A DNA stretch of 64,000 nucleotides, taken from the NCBI RefSeq assembly GCF_900167055.1, contig NZ_FUXP01000007.1, forward strand, positions 61,451-125,450, read 5' to 3'. Below, one piece after another: positions 43,126 to 51,626 of this stretch. The notes beneath the pieces were generated by a model. The model was given only the letters and a program-made list of their open reading frames with translations. It had not been told where the DNA came from and did no database searches. Numbering within the stretch: the first letter of the stretch is position 1; each line of letters opens with the position of its first letter. The translations under genes were made by a program, and so were the position numbers. This stretch comes from Lysobacter spongiicola DSM 21749 (GTDB lineage: Bacteria > Pseudomonadota > Gammaproteobacteria > Xanthomonadales > Xanthomonadaceae).

Positions 43126-44049
43126 ATGGGGACCCCGGTGCCCCCAGCGATCCCGATGCTCCCATTGCGCGTGACCTTCGTCTCCCTCCTGCTTGTGGCC
43201 AACACGGTGCTGCATGTGGGCCCGTTGCTGCTGGTGGCGCTCATCAAGGCGCTGTTGCCATCCAAGCGGCTACGCAAGGCCAGTGACCCCTGGCTCACCG
43301 GGATCGCCGAGAGCTGGATCGGCGTCAACAGCTGGATGGTGGACCGTTTCTTTCGCACACGCTTCCACGTCCAGGAGGACATGACGCTGCATGAGGACGG
43401 TCATTACCTCGTTCTGGCCAACCACCAGAGCTGGGTCGACATCGTGGTGTTGCAGAAGGTGTTCAACCGGCGGATCCCGCTGATGCGTTTCTTCCTGAAG
43501 CGGCAGCTGATCTGGGTGCCACTGCTCGGGTTGGCCTGGTGGGCACTGGACTTCCCCTTCATGGGACGCCACACGCCCAAGCAGATCGCGCGCCGTCCCG
43601 AGCTGGCCGGCCGGGACATCGAAGCCACCCGCCGCGCCTGCGACAAGTTCCGCGAGATTCCCGTGGCGATCATGAACTTCGTCGAGGGGACCCGGTTCAC
43701 GCCGGAGAAGCATGCCCGGCAGGGATCGCCCTACCGGCACCTGCTCAAGCCCAAATCAGGCGGCGTTGCGTTCGTGCTGGACGCGATGGGCACCGGCCTG
43801 CACGCCATCCTCGATGTCACCATCGCCTATCCCGCTGGCCGGCCGTCGATGGTCGACCTGCTGGCGGACCGCATCCCCGACATCCACGTGCACGTGCGCC
43901 AGCGGCCCATCCCGGAGGAGTTGCTGCACGGCGACTACCAGAACGACCGCGCCTTCCGCGTCCGGTTCCAGCAGTGGATGAACGGATTGTGGCAGGAGAA
44001 GGACGAGGATCTCGGGCGGTTGCTGGGAGAAGAGGCGCGCGTGGCCTGA
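43126..44049 (+). CDS. PlsC-type acyltransferase, YihG-like (307 aa)
   Basis: Two membrane segments occupy the N-terminus (VTFVSLLLVANTVLHVGPLL, LIWVPLLGLAWWALDF). The acyltransferase motifs are NHQSWVD (Hx4D) and NFVEGTRFTPEKH. YihG-like members transfer acyl groups to lysophosphatidate or a related lipid. The start could also be ATG 43156, which opens MLPLRVTF immediately before the first membrane helix; neither has a strong ribosome site. Confidence 0.88.
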   Translation: MGTPVPPAIPMLPLRVTFVSLLLVANTVLHVGPLLLVALIKALLPSKRLRKASDPWLTGIAESWIGVNSWMVDRFFRTRFHVQEDMTLHEDGHYLVLANHQSWVDIVVLQKVFNRRIPLMRFFLKRQLIWVPLLGLAWWALDFPFMGRHTPKQIARRPELAGRDIEATRRACDKFREIPVAIMNFVEGTRFTPEKHARQGSPYRHLLKPKSGGVAFVLDAMGTGLHAILDVTIAYPAGRPSMVDLLADRIPDIHVHVRQRPIPEELLHGDYQNDRAFRVRFQQWMNGLWQEKDEDLGRLLGEEARVA

Positions 44050-44068
44050 CGGGCGGAAGTGGGCAGGC

Positions 44069-44536
44069 TCAGCTCCCGGGGATGATCTGCGCCGATTCGC
44101 CCGAACCCAATACACGAACCGGAGCGCCGACGATAAGCCCGCTGGCGTCGGCGGACTGGATGGCGGATTCGCTGCCATCATCGAACTTGATCATCACCAT
44201 GTAGGCAGTGCCGGTGTTCTGCCGCGCCGACGCCGCGGCCGTGGTCGACGTGGTCGCGTCGCGGGTGGCGCTACTGGCGATGTCGTAGGCGTCGTAGGAG
44301 CCATCAGTCGCATTCGAAGCGGCGCGGCCCGCTAGGCGTGACAGCGAGCGGGTGAGGGCGTTGCCCGTGGAAGTCGGGCGCTGCGGCCGGGCAGTCTGCG
44401 TCTGGACCTGGATCGGCGCGATGCCGGTCACGACGCCCTTGCGTATGGCGACTTCCTGCGCGGCGGCCACGGTGGACATGGCGAGCAGCGCGACTGCGAC
44501 CAGGACATTGAGCGCGAGTGTCTTCTTCATTTTCAT
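44069..44536 (-). CDS. Small secreted protein, SlyB-like (155 aa)
   Basis: ATG 44536 (MKMKKTLALNVLVAVALLAM) starts a signal peptide ending STVAAAQ. The mature part has an Ala/Thr-rich centre and a C-terminal domain, AYMVMIKFDDGSESAIQSAD followed by LIVGAPVRVLGSGE, like the C-terminal strand region of SlyB/Pcp outer-membrane proteins. No lipobox cysteine is present. The role may be envelope integrity, by analogy only. Confidence 0.65.
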   Translation of the reverse strand: MKMKKTLALNVLVAVALLAMSTVAAAQEVAIRKGVVTGIAPIQVQTQTARPQRPTSTGNALTRSLSRLAGRAASNATDGSYDAYDIASSATRDATTSTTAAASARQNTGTAYMVMIKFDDGSESAIQSADASGLIVGAPVRVLGSGESAQIIPGS

Positions 44537-44668
44537 GGTCACTTCCTTGACGGTGGGTATTGGATGCAGGGCCAATCCTACTGCTGGCCGGGATTTGCCT
44601 CCATCAGGCCCGGGCGGCAAACTCCATCGTGTCGCAGGATCGCGGCTCTGTTTCATCAAGGAGGATGC

Positions 44669-45280
44669 ATGTTTCGTATCGACAAGGACGGGATGGTTCG
44701 CAGCGCGCTCGTCGAAGCGCGCCGACTCACTGCGCTGGAGCGCGGTGACATGCCGGTGGTGAACGGCATCGTCGTCCACCAGACCGGCGGGTCGACGGCG
44801 CAGTCCACGTTCAACAGCTACCGCAACAGCACCATTGGTGCCCACTTCCTGATCGAGAAGGACGGAAAGATCTACCAGACGGCTTCTTTGCTCAAGCGTG
44901 CCAATCATGTTGGGCTGCTGAAGTCGCGCTGCCTGGAGCGGCATGCCTGCGCTCCGGCGGAGCTCAAGCGATTGCAGTCCACTACCTTGCGGAAGCGCAG
45001 CACGATGGAGCACGGGAAAGTTTTTCCGGACCGATTCCCTTCGAACCGCGACAGCATCGGCGTGGAGCTCGTCGGCGAATACAACCGGAATCCCGATTTT
45101 GGCAAGATTCGCGGGGCCGACGAGTTCGTATACGTCGCGGTTACCGGCGAGCAGAACGCCGCACTGCGGTGGCTGGTCGGAGAGCTGCGGCGCACGCTCA
45201 AGGTGGCCGCTGAAGAGGTGTATCGGCACCCACAGGTGTCCTACAAGACCACGACCGAAGCGGCGACCGCGACATGGTGA
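44669..45280 (+). CDS. N-acetylmuramoyl-L-alanine amidase without signal peptide; candidate antibacterial effector (203 aa)
   Basis: AAGGAGG just before ATG 44669 fixes the start. MFRIDKDGMVRSALVEARRL has no export signal. The Amidase_2 fold is seen in NGIVVHQTGGSTAQSTFNSY, GAHFLIEKDGKIYQTASLL and DSIGVELVGEYNRN, with the zinc-ligand region RHPQVSYKTTTEA near the end. It should cut the bond between muramic acid and the stem peptide. The stop overlaps the start of a lipoprotein gene by seven bases, an effector/immunity-like pairing for type VI or Xanthomonadales type IV secretion. No XVIPCD-like or other delivery domain is visible. Confidence 0.85.
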   Translation: MFRIDKDGMVRSALVEARRLTALERGDMPVVNGIVVHQTGGSTAQSTFNSYRNSTIGAHFLIEKDGKIYQTASLLKRANHVGLLKSRCLERHACAPAELKRLQSTTLRKRSTMEHGKVFPDRFPSNRDSIGVELVGEYNRNPDFGKIRGADEFVYVAVTGEQNAALRWLVGELRRTLKVAAEEVYRHPQVSYKTTTEAATATW

Positions 45281-45705
45281 GGTGGGTCTTCCGAACCGCC
45301 GCCTTCGGGGCCTGCTGCTTGGTCGCTGCGTGCGGTGTGTCGTCCAGGCATGCGCATATCGATCGCCATGCAGGGGCTGGCCTGGCTGTGGAATCGCTAC
45401 GCATTACGGAGAACGGCGCAGCTTCGCCGGAGGTGGAAGCCCGGGGATGCGAGGGCTTCGTGATCGACGAGCCTACGGCCAGACAGGCGCTGGAGGCTGG
45501 CGAGGCGATCAGTCGTGACCAGTACATGCACCATCTCCCATGGTCGCCGTGCCTTGCGCGGGGGCGGGTGGTGCTGGCGGATGGGCGAGAGGGCACATGG
45601 ACGGTTCGCCAGTACGGCACGGGCTCCGTCATCCTGGATGACGGAGCCGAATGGTTCCTCTGGTGCCGTTCCTGTTCCAATCCGCCGTTCGTAGAGATCG
45701 AGTAG
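45274..45705 (+). CDS. Lipoprotein coupled to the amidase; candidate immunity protein (143 aa)
   Basis: RTAAFGACCLVAACGVSSRH contains a lipobox (LVAAC), so the mature protein should sit in the periplasm, where peptidoglycan amidases act. The rest (ARGCEGFVIDEPTARQALEA, DQYMHHLPWSPCLARGRVVL, GAEWFLWCRSC) has several cysteines and matches no family I know. Its start overlaps the amidase stop, giving co-translation. An immunity role is inferred from position, localisation and partner only. Confidence 0.75.
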   Translation: MVRWVFRTAAFGACCLVAACGVSSRHAHIDRHAGAGLAVESLRITENGAASPEVEARGCEGFVIDEPTARQALEAGEAISRDQYMHHLPWSPCLARGRVVLADGREGTWTVRQYGTGSVILDDGAEWFLWCRSCSNPPFVEIE

Positions 45706-45711
45706 CGGCCG

Positions 45712-47097
45712 TCACCGCAGTTGCGGGCTGGCAGATGCCTGGCCGTCGGCGCTTGGTCCCGGATTTTTCGGGTCGACGTCGCCGGCCAGGGTCCATACGA
45801 CATTTCGGCCTTCGGGGTCACGACTGAGGTGGAAGTACGCGGGCATGTCGTCTGTCAGTCGCCCGCCGGTCTCGCGCGGGGGTTCGCCGGACGGGTGGAA
45901 CGGGATGATGTAGAGGCCGGAGGCGTCGATCGTGCGGCGTGCGTCCGTATCGGCGAGGTCGCCGATCTCGGTGATGGTGCCGCCGCGTTCCAGCAGTGGA
46001 CGATCGAAATTGATCAGAAGGTCCACCTGCGTGCGGGCTTGCCCCGGCGGCGCCAGGGTGCCGCCGGTGATGAGCAGGTCCGGCCAGACCTCGCCGTTCT
46101 CTGGCAGCTCCTCGTAGGCGTCGCGTGGCAGGCCGGCGTGGTCGCCGGTGGCGATGGCGTCGAGTGCGCCGACGAGGGCAAGGAAGTTCAGCTTGCGCAG
46201 TTGCTGCTTCTGCAGGTCGCCCTCTATGCCGCCCGATTCGATCAGCACCGTCGACACCCCCGCCTTGGCGGTGAGGTCGCCGAATGCCCGGGGATTGAAG
46301 GTGTCGTCCCACTTGGCGATGTGGCCGGCGATGTAGGGCTCCAGCACCGCGCGGACGGCCACTGCCACTTCGATGGCGCGGGCGCGGGTTGCGTCCACTT
46401 CGCGGGCTTCGTTGAAAGCCGGGGCGAGCAGGGCGATGGCGGTACCGCGGTCGGAATCGCCGGCCCGATAGCCGACCTGCTGGTCGTGCAGGTTGAAGCC
46501 GAATGCCGGTCTCACCTGTTCGCGTAGTCCATGCAGGGCGCGCGCCTCCGGCGAGGCCAGGGCGCGCGCGTCCCGGTTGATGTCGATGCCCTGCGCATTG
46601 TGGCGCTGGAAGCGCGCGGCGCCGTCGGGATTCATCATCGGCAGGAAGTGCAGGGTGGTGGCCTCGCGCAGGCGCTGCACGAGCGGGTGGCCCGGATGAC
46701 CGCCGAGGAAGTGGAACAGGTCCGCCAGCGCCATCGACGCCGTGCTTTCGTCGCCGTGCATCTGCGACCACAGCAGCACCGGGATGTTGCCGCGACCCCA
46801 GGACACATGGCGCAGCGGCCGCCCTTCCACGCTGCGGCCGATCTCGCGGGTTTCGAAACCGCGCGAGTCCTCCAGCAAGGGATTGGCAACCTGCCACCAG
46901 TGTTCGGGTTGGAAGGCTCGATCCTCCAAACCCGCCACGCGGATGCGGGCTTCGTACAGCGCGTCCAGCTCGCCGAGCCAGGCCGGCGGTGGCGTCGTCC
47001 TGGCGGCGGCGCCGGTGGGCATGTTGTCCGGACGGGCGACGGAAGCGCCTGGCCACAACAGAGACAACAGCAGCAGGGACAGTGCGACGCGACGCAT
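45712..47097 (-). CDS. Secreted M14-family zinc carboxypeptidase (461 aa)
   Basis: ATG 47097 begins a signal peptide, RRVALSLLLLSLLWPGASVA. The M14 zinc motif HxxE is in SQMHGDESTA and the third ligand in FNLHDQQ. MMNPDGAARFQRHNAQGIDI NRD-type elements are the substrate-binding region, and VLIESGG supplies the catalytic glutamate region. The ~170-residue C-terminal extension is beta-rich. It probably degrades peptides in the periplasm or outside the cell. Confidence 0.88.
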   Translation of the reverse strand: MRRVALSLLLLSLLWPGASVARPDNMPTGAAARTTPPPAWLGELDALYEARIRVAGLEDRAFQPEHWWQVANPLLEDSRGFETREIGRSVEGRPLRHVSWGRGNIPVLLWSQMHGDESTASMALADLFHFLGGHPGHPLVQRLREATTLHFLPMMNPDGAARFQRHNAQGIDINRDARALASPEARALHGLREQVRPAFGFNLHDQQVGYRAGDSDRGTAIALLAPAFNEAREVDATRARAIEVAVAVRAVLEPYIAGHIAKWDDTFNPRAFGDLTAKAGVSTVLIESGGIEGDLQKQQLRKLNFLALVGALDAIATGDHAGLPRDAYEELPENGEVWPDLLITGGTLAPPGQARTQVDLLINFDRPLLERGGTITEIGDLADTDARRTIDASGLYIIPFHPSGEPPRETGGRLTDDMPAYFHLSRDPEGRNVVWTLAGDVDPKNPGPSADGQASASPQLR

Positions 47098-47215
47098 GGG
47101 GTGCTCCGTGGCGATGCCGGATAGATGCTCCGAGGCGCGCGATGTGATGTCAAACCGGCGGAAGCCTGCGGCCGGTGCGGTAATCTCGGCTGCATTCCAC
47201 TCGACAGGCGATGGC

Positions 47216-48256
47216 ATGCACAGGCGGGATTTCCTGGGAAGCGCGGCGCTGACGGCACTGTTGCCGCTGGTAGGCACAGGCAGCATTGCGGTTGCGGCGG
47301 AAGGCGGGCGGGTGCTGCCGGTGCCCCTCAATCCTGGCGACACGGTGGGGCTGGTCAGTCCGTCCTCGGCGACCGACGAGCGCCTCAACCTGCAGCTTGC
47401 ACGGGAGGTGATGGAGGCGCTGGGTTTCAAGGTGAAGACCGGCGAGCACTACGCCGCACGGCACGGCCACCTGGCGGGCACCGACGCGCAGCGTGCCGGC
47501 GACCTCAACACGATGTTCGCCGACCCGTCGGTCAGGGGCATCGTCTGCGTCCGTGGCGGATCAGGCGCGGCGCGGCTGCTGCCGTTGCTGGACTACGACA
47601 CCATCCGCGCCAACCCGAAAGCGTTGCTGGGCTATTCGGACATCACCGCGTTGCACAATGCGATCCTCGCGCAGGCGGGCCTGGTCACCTTCCACGGGCC
47701 GATCGGCGCCGCCAGCTGGAACCGCTTCAACGTCGATCAGTTCCGGCGACTGTTCTTCGACCGCGAGCTGATGCACTACAAGAATGTGTCCGACCCGGGC
47801 GACGAGCTGGTCCCCCGCAGGAACCGCACCCTCACCATCACCGGCGGCAAGGCCCGCGGTGAGCTGGTCGGGGGCAACCTGTCGGTGCTGGTGGGTCTGG
47901 CGGGTTCGCCCTACCTGCCGGATTTCGAGGGCCGCATCCTGTTCCTGGAGGATGTCGAAGAAGCCCCGTACCGCGTCGACCGGATGCTGACCACGCTGAA
48001 GCTCATGGGCGCGCTCGACCGGATCGCAGGGTTCATCTTCGGCGAGTGCACCGACTGCGATCCCGGTGCAGGCTACGGGTCACTGACGCTGGACCAGATC
48101 TTCGATGACCACATCAAGCCGCTGGGCATTCCCGCCTACCGCGGGGCGATGATCGGGCACAGCCGCCAGCAGTTCATCGTGCCGGTGGGGGGCAGGGTGG
48201 AGATGGATGCCGACGCAGGTACGTTCCGGATGCTGGGCCCGGTGTTCCAGGGCTGA
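47216..48256 (+). CDS. Tat-exported LD-carboxypeptidase, S66 family (346 aa)
   Basis: MHRRDFLGSAALTALLPLVG carries a twin-arginine motif (RRDFLG). The S66 fold is seen in GDTVGLVSPSSATDERLN, LLGYSDITALHNAI (nucleophile region), FLEDVEEAPYRVDRML (Glu) and MIGHSRQQ (His). LdcA-type enzymes remove the terminal D-Ala from muramoyl tetrapeptides. Most LdcA proteins are cytoplasmic; this one is predicted to be exported folded. It is divergent from the M14 peptidase. Confidence 0.9.
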   Translation: MHRRDFLGSAALTALLPLVGTGSIAVAAEGGRVLPVPLNPGDTVGLVSPSSATDERLNLQLAREVMEALGFKVKTGEHYAARHGHLAGTDAQRAGDLNTMFADPSVRGIVCVRGGSGAARLLPLLDYDTIRANPKALLGYSDITALHNAILAQAGLVTFHGPIGAASWNRFNVDQFRRLFFDRELMHYKNVSDPGDELVPRRNRTLTITGGKARGELVGGNLSVLVGLAGSPYLPDFEGRILFLEDVEEAPYRVDRMLTTLKLMGALDRIAGFIFGECTDCDPGAGYGSLTLDQIFDDHIKPLGIPAYRGAMIGHSRQQFIVPVGGRVEMDADAGTFRMLGPVFQG

Positions 48257-48307
48257 CGCGCTGCCACCGGTAGACTGTGCCTCGCCCATGAAGACCCCGC
48301 TGGATCC

Positions 48308-48796
48308 ATGATCAACAACGACGTCCTGCGCAGCATCCGCTACATGCTCGACCTGAGCGACGGCAAGGTAGTGGAGATCGCCCATCTCGCCGACCCCGCG
48401 CTCGACATCGACAAGGACGATGTGCGCGCGTTCCTGCTGAAGGAGGACGAGCCGGGATACGTGGCCTGCAGCGACAGCGTGCTGGCGCACTTCCTCGACG
48501 GCCTGATCATCCATCTGCGCGGCCGCGACGAGAGCCGGCCGCCGCGGCCGGTGGAGAAGCGCATCAGCAACAACGTCGTACTGAAGAAGCTGCGTGTGGC
48601 GTTCGAGCTCAAGGACGTGGACATGCACCAGGTGTTCGCCGATGCGGGGTTTCCGGTGTCGAAGCCGGAGCTGTCGGCGCTGTGCCGGCAGCCCGGCCAC
48701 AAGAACTACCGGCCTTGCGGTGACCAGTTGCTGCGCAACTTCCTCAAGGGGCTGACGCTGCGCCTGCGCGGTGATGGAGCGTCGGATCACGCGTGA
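48308..48796 (+). CDS. DUF1456 family protein, YehS-like (162 aa)
   Basis: Two DUF1456 repeats are visible: NNDVLRSIRYMLDLSDGKVV with FLDGLIIHLRG, and SNNVVLKKLRVAFELKDVDM with FLKGLTLRLRG. This matches E. coli YehS, whose function is unknown. It is convergent with the DUF692 gene, with 22 bases between the stops. Confidence 0.93.
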   Translation: MINNDVLRSIRYMLDLSDGKVVEIAHLADPALDIDKDDVRAFLLKEDEPGYVACSDSVLAHFLDGLIIHLRGRDESRPPRPVEKRISNNVVLKKLRVAFELKDVDMHQVFADAGFPVSKPELSALCRQPGHKNYRPCGDQLLRNFLKGLTLRLRGDGASDHA

Positions 48797-48818
48797 CAGT
48801 GCCAAGTATCTTTTCGAC

Positions 48819-50237
48819 TCAGGGCGTCACGGTCAGCTCGTAGTGCCCAACCGCTGACACCGTCGGACGCCGGCCTGCACGCAGGGCATTGATGACGGGG
48901 CGCGGGTCGCAGGAGAACGGCACCTGCACGTCGACTCCAGTAGCGACCGCGTCCATTGAAGCGACCTCGTAGGCCAGCACGTCTTCCAGGTGGGGCACCG
49001 GAAGCCGCAGGTCCCGCACATGGCTCGCGAAGCGTGCCGCCTCCTGGCCCGCGAACGGCTCGGGCAGGGTCTGCTGCCAGTAGGTGTCCATCAGCGCGTG
49101 GACGCGCTCCTCCCCCAGGTGCAGCACCATCAGGCGATAGCTGAGGGTGAGCAGGTCGACCAGCATGCCGGCGCGGACGTTGGTAACCAGTTGCTGCAAC
49201 ACGCCGACGGCGGGGTCGTCCAGCCATGCGGCAGGCGAGGGCGATACCCGCACTCGGCGATTGACGGCGAGCGCCAGGCTTTCCTCCCATTCGGCCTGTG
49301 CCGGGAGTGGTGCACTTCGCGGCGCGGCACGCGTCAGTGCCGGGACGTGCGTCGGAGCGGCACGCGATCCCCGGGTGGCCCAGACCTCGCGCATCGTCGT
49401 CAATTGCCCCAACACATCGTCGGTGCCGATGGCCTTGGCGGCCAGGTAATCGGGAATGATCTCGAACACCATCGCCTTGAGATTCGGAAGGCGCGGAACC
49501 CAATGCCGGCACAGCTCCATCAGTGCTTCCGGTACTGGGCCGGAGTGTGCGTCCAGCCAGTATCCGTCCACGTCATCACCGCCGGCCAGGTGGATCTCCC
49601 ACACGCGCTCCAGCGGCAGGCTCGAGAGCACCTCCTCGACCGATTGCCGGCCATTGAGCTGGTTGCACCACAGGTTGTGGAGGTCCAGCAGGATGCCGCA
49701 GTCCGCCTGCTCGGCGATATCGGCCATGAATTCGCCGTCGGGCATCTCGCCTGTCAGTGGCTTGAGGTAGTTGGCGGCGTTCTCGAATGCCAGTGGGCGG
49801 TCGATCGCGCGTTGCAGCTGTCGGATGTTGCGGACGCAGGTATCGACGGTTTCGCTCGATTGCAGTGGGGGCAGCAGGAATCCGCTGTTAAACGCGCCAT
49901 GCCCCTGGCCGGCGCGTAGGAAGGCCAGGTGCTCGCTGACCCACGGAGGATCCAGCCTTTCGATCGATTCCTTGAAAGCCCCCAGTTGCGACGGGTCCAG
50001 GCCCACGGTCCCCGCCAGCGGGATGCCTACGCCGTGGACCAGTTTGCGCTGTGGGCGCGAGTCCAGGCGAGCGAAGGCGCGATCGTCAAGACGGGGAGCG
50101 CCCTGCCGCGAATCCTTCAACCACAGCGGTTGCGGCTCGACCTCGATGAGGTCGATGAGTCCCTCCCCCGCGTCGAGCACATGCTCGAGCGCGGGAAAGT
50201 AGACGATCCCGACGCCGAGTTCGGGAAGTGGGGACAT
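48819..50237 (-). CDS. DUF692 (MNIO) peptide-modifying oxidase fused to a partner-like C-terminal domain (472 aa)
   Basis: Residues 1-285 are a DUF692/MNIO barrel with the expected iron ligands and neighbours: H68 (VHGVG), E102-H103 (SEHLAF), E152 (ENAANYL), D185/H187/N188 (DLHN), H216 (EIHLAGG), D229/H231 (DAHSG) and E259 (FEIIPDYL). MNIO enzymes such as MbnB and TglH oxidatively remodel cysteines in ribosomal peptides. After a linker, residues ~315-460 resemble the separate partner protein that delivers the precursor (DUF2063/MbnC-like ending, VPFSCDPRPVINALRAGRRP). The start follows the precursor gene stop by three bases. No transporter or protease gene is adjacent. Confidence 0.88.
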   Translation of the reverse strand: MSPLPELGVGIVYFPALEHVLDAGEGLIDLIEVEPQPLWLKDSRQGAPRLDDRAFARLDSRPQRKLVHGVGIPLAGTVGLDPSQLGAFKESIERLDPPWVSEHLAFLRAGQGHGAFNSGFLLPPLQSSETVDTCVRNIRQLQRAIDRPLAFENAANYLKPLTGEMPDGEFMADIAEQADCGILLDLHNLWCNQLNGRQSVEEVLSSLPLERVWEIHLAGGDDVDGYWLDAHSGPVPEALMELCRHWVPRLPNLKAMVFEIIPDYLAAKAIGTDDVLGQLTTMREVWATRGSRAAPTHVPALTRAAPRSAPLPAQAEWEESLALAVNRRVRVSPSPAAWLDDPAVGVLQQLVTNVRAGMLVDLLTLSYRLMVLHLGEERVHALMDTYWQQTLPEPFAGQEAARFASHVRDLRLPVPHLEDVLAYEVASMDAVATGVDVQVPFSCDPRPVINALRAGRRPTVSAVGHYELTVTP

Positions 50238-50240
50238 GCC

Positions 50241-50495
50241 TCAGTACCCCGGTCCCCCGAACCTGTCGCCCTGGATGTCGAGCTTCTCGTCGACCAGGAA
50301 GCGGCGTTGCAGATCCCACCGGATGTCCCAGCCGGAGCAACAGGCCATGCACCCCAGCCGTCCGAGGATGTCCTTCTGTACCTTCTGGAATGAATCCAGG
50401 TCGTAGTAGGCGCTGGCAGGCAGTGACACCTTGATCACGTTGTTCGGTTGCCGCCTCTTGAGCGACTGGAGCTGGTTGTCGTTGATGGATTTCAT
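50241..50495 (-). CDS. Putative RiPP precursor peptide for the DUF692 enzyme (84 aa)
   Basis: ATG 50495 is preceded by GAGGGAT at good spacing. The peptide starts MKSINDNQLQSLKRRQ and has no signal peptide. A probable recognition stretch (SAYYDLDSFQKVQKDILGRL) precedes a cysteine cluster LGCMACCSGWDIRW with C49, C52 and C53, then a charged tail ending GDRFGGPGY. It lies three bases before the DUF692 gene on the same strand, so the two are coupled. Precursor status is inferred from size, cysteines and coupling to an MNIO enzyme. It could instead be a small partner subunit. Confidence 0.75.
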   Translation of the reverse strand: MKSINDNQLQSLKRRQPNNVIKVSLPASAYYDLDSFQKVQKDILGRLGCMACCSGWDIRWDLQRRFLVDEKLDIQGDRFGGPGY

Positions 50496-50693
50496 GTCGA
50501 TCCCTCGATTCCATAGCGGATCCATGCCGTGGTGGAACCGGACCCTCCGGCCCGGGAAGGCCCCGAAGCATGGGAGCGGGGCCTTCATCCCATCCAACGA
50601 GGGAGTTCCGGGGCATCGGCCATTGGACTCGCCGACGAAAATCGCGCCGGACCGGTTAATCTCTCCGCCTCATTGGGGTATGGCAGGGCGAAA

Positions 50694-51626
50694 TTGGAGA
50701 TCTGGTCCGGTGCCGGCAGGCAGTGGCGCGTAGTCGGTGCAGTGGCCGCCGTTTTCGCGACGATGCTTTCGTTCCACGTGCACACCGCTTCCGCGCAGGC
50801 GAAGCCCATCACCGCCTACCGCGGCACCATCGGGGGGGCTGCGGTTGAAGTGCTGCTCATCCACGACTGGCAGCTGGACGGCATGGACGGATACCTTTTC
50901 ACGGATGTCGAGCGCTCGCTGGTGCCGTTGGAGAAGACGCCGTACAGCGAGGACGAAGGCCTGCTGATCAACGTGCTCGGCGATCCGAAGCTGCCGACGG
51001 CGGCCCTTGCGTTGCAGCCGGCCGTGCCCGGCGCGAAGCATCTGCGGGGGCGCTCGATCGACCTGCGCAGCCGGGAGCAACAGGACATCCAGCTGGAGCG
51101 GGTGGTGCGCTTCTCCAGTGACCAGGGCGACGCCTACGATGGGGAGCTCCTGCAGGTCCCGGCGGACGAGCGCTTCTACTTCCGGGTGCACGCGCGCAAG
51201 GCACGGGGCGAGCATGGGGGGCGGGTGGACACCATCACCGTCTTCGACAGGGCGCACGGGCAACCGGTGCAGGTCATCGACGGGCTCGACCTGTTCTTCT
51301 CGGGAACGGACACACTGGCACTGCACGACTTCAACGGCGACGGCGTGCTCGACTTCTCCGTCATGCCGATGCGCCCGGACGATCCGACACGTACCGCAAG
51401 GCAGCGGGACTACTACATCTACGGAGCAGACACCGGCTACGTGCGAAACGAGAAGCTTGGATCGCTGGCAGCCCAGGGTGACCTGAAGCTCGGCGAGGAG
51501 GGGAGGGTGAGCCTGCGCCCGCAGGATGGCATCGACTACCGAGCCGGCACCATCCAGTGGCGGCACTACCGCTTCGTCACACCGACCCGTCTCGAACGGG
51601 TGGGCGAAAGCGAGGAGCGGTTCTGA
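50694..51626 (+). CDS. Secreted protein of unknown function, first of a related pair (about 310 aa)
   Basis: No ATG lies before the signal peptide in this frame; TTG 50694, with AGGG upstream, is the likely start. The signal RQWRVVGAVAAVFATMLSFH ends at ASAQA. The mature part begins ITAYRGTIGGAAVEVLLIHD and later has DLFFSGTDTLALHDFNGDGV, a possible calcium-binding DxNxDG loop. The start resembles that of the next gene (IYTGRIGNSDITFVVES). Its stop overlaps the next start by one base. It is divergent from the RiPP-like operon. Confidence 0.65.
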   Translation: MEIWSGAGRQWRVVGAVAAVFATMLSFHVHTASAQAKPITAYRGTIGGAAVEVLLIHDWQLDGMDGYLFTDVERSLVPLEKTPYSEDEGLLINVLGDPKLPTAALALQPAVPGAKHLRGRSIDLRSREQQDIQLERVVRFSSDQGDAYDGELLQVPADERFYFRVHARKARGEHGGRVDTITVFDRAHGQPVQVIDGLDLFFSGTDTLALHDFNGDGVLDFSVMPMRPDDPTRTARQRDYYIYGADTGYVRNEKLGSLAAQGDLKLGEEGRVSLRPQDGIDYRAGTIQWRHYRFVTPTRLERVGESEERF

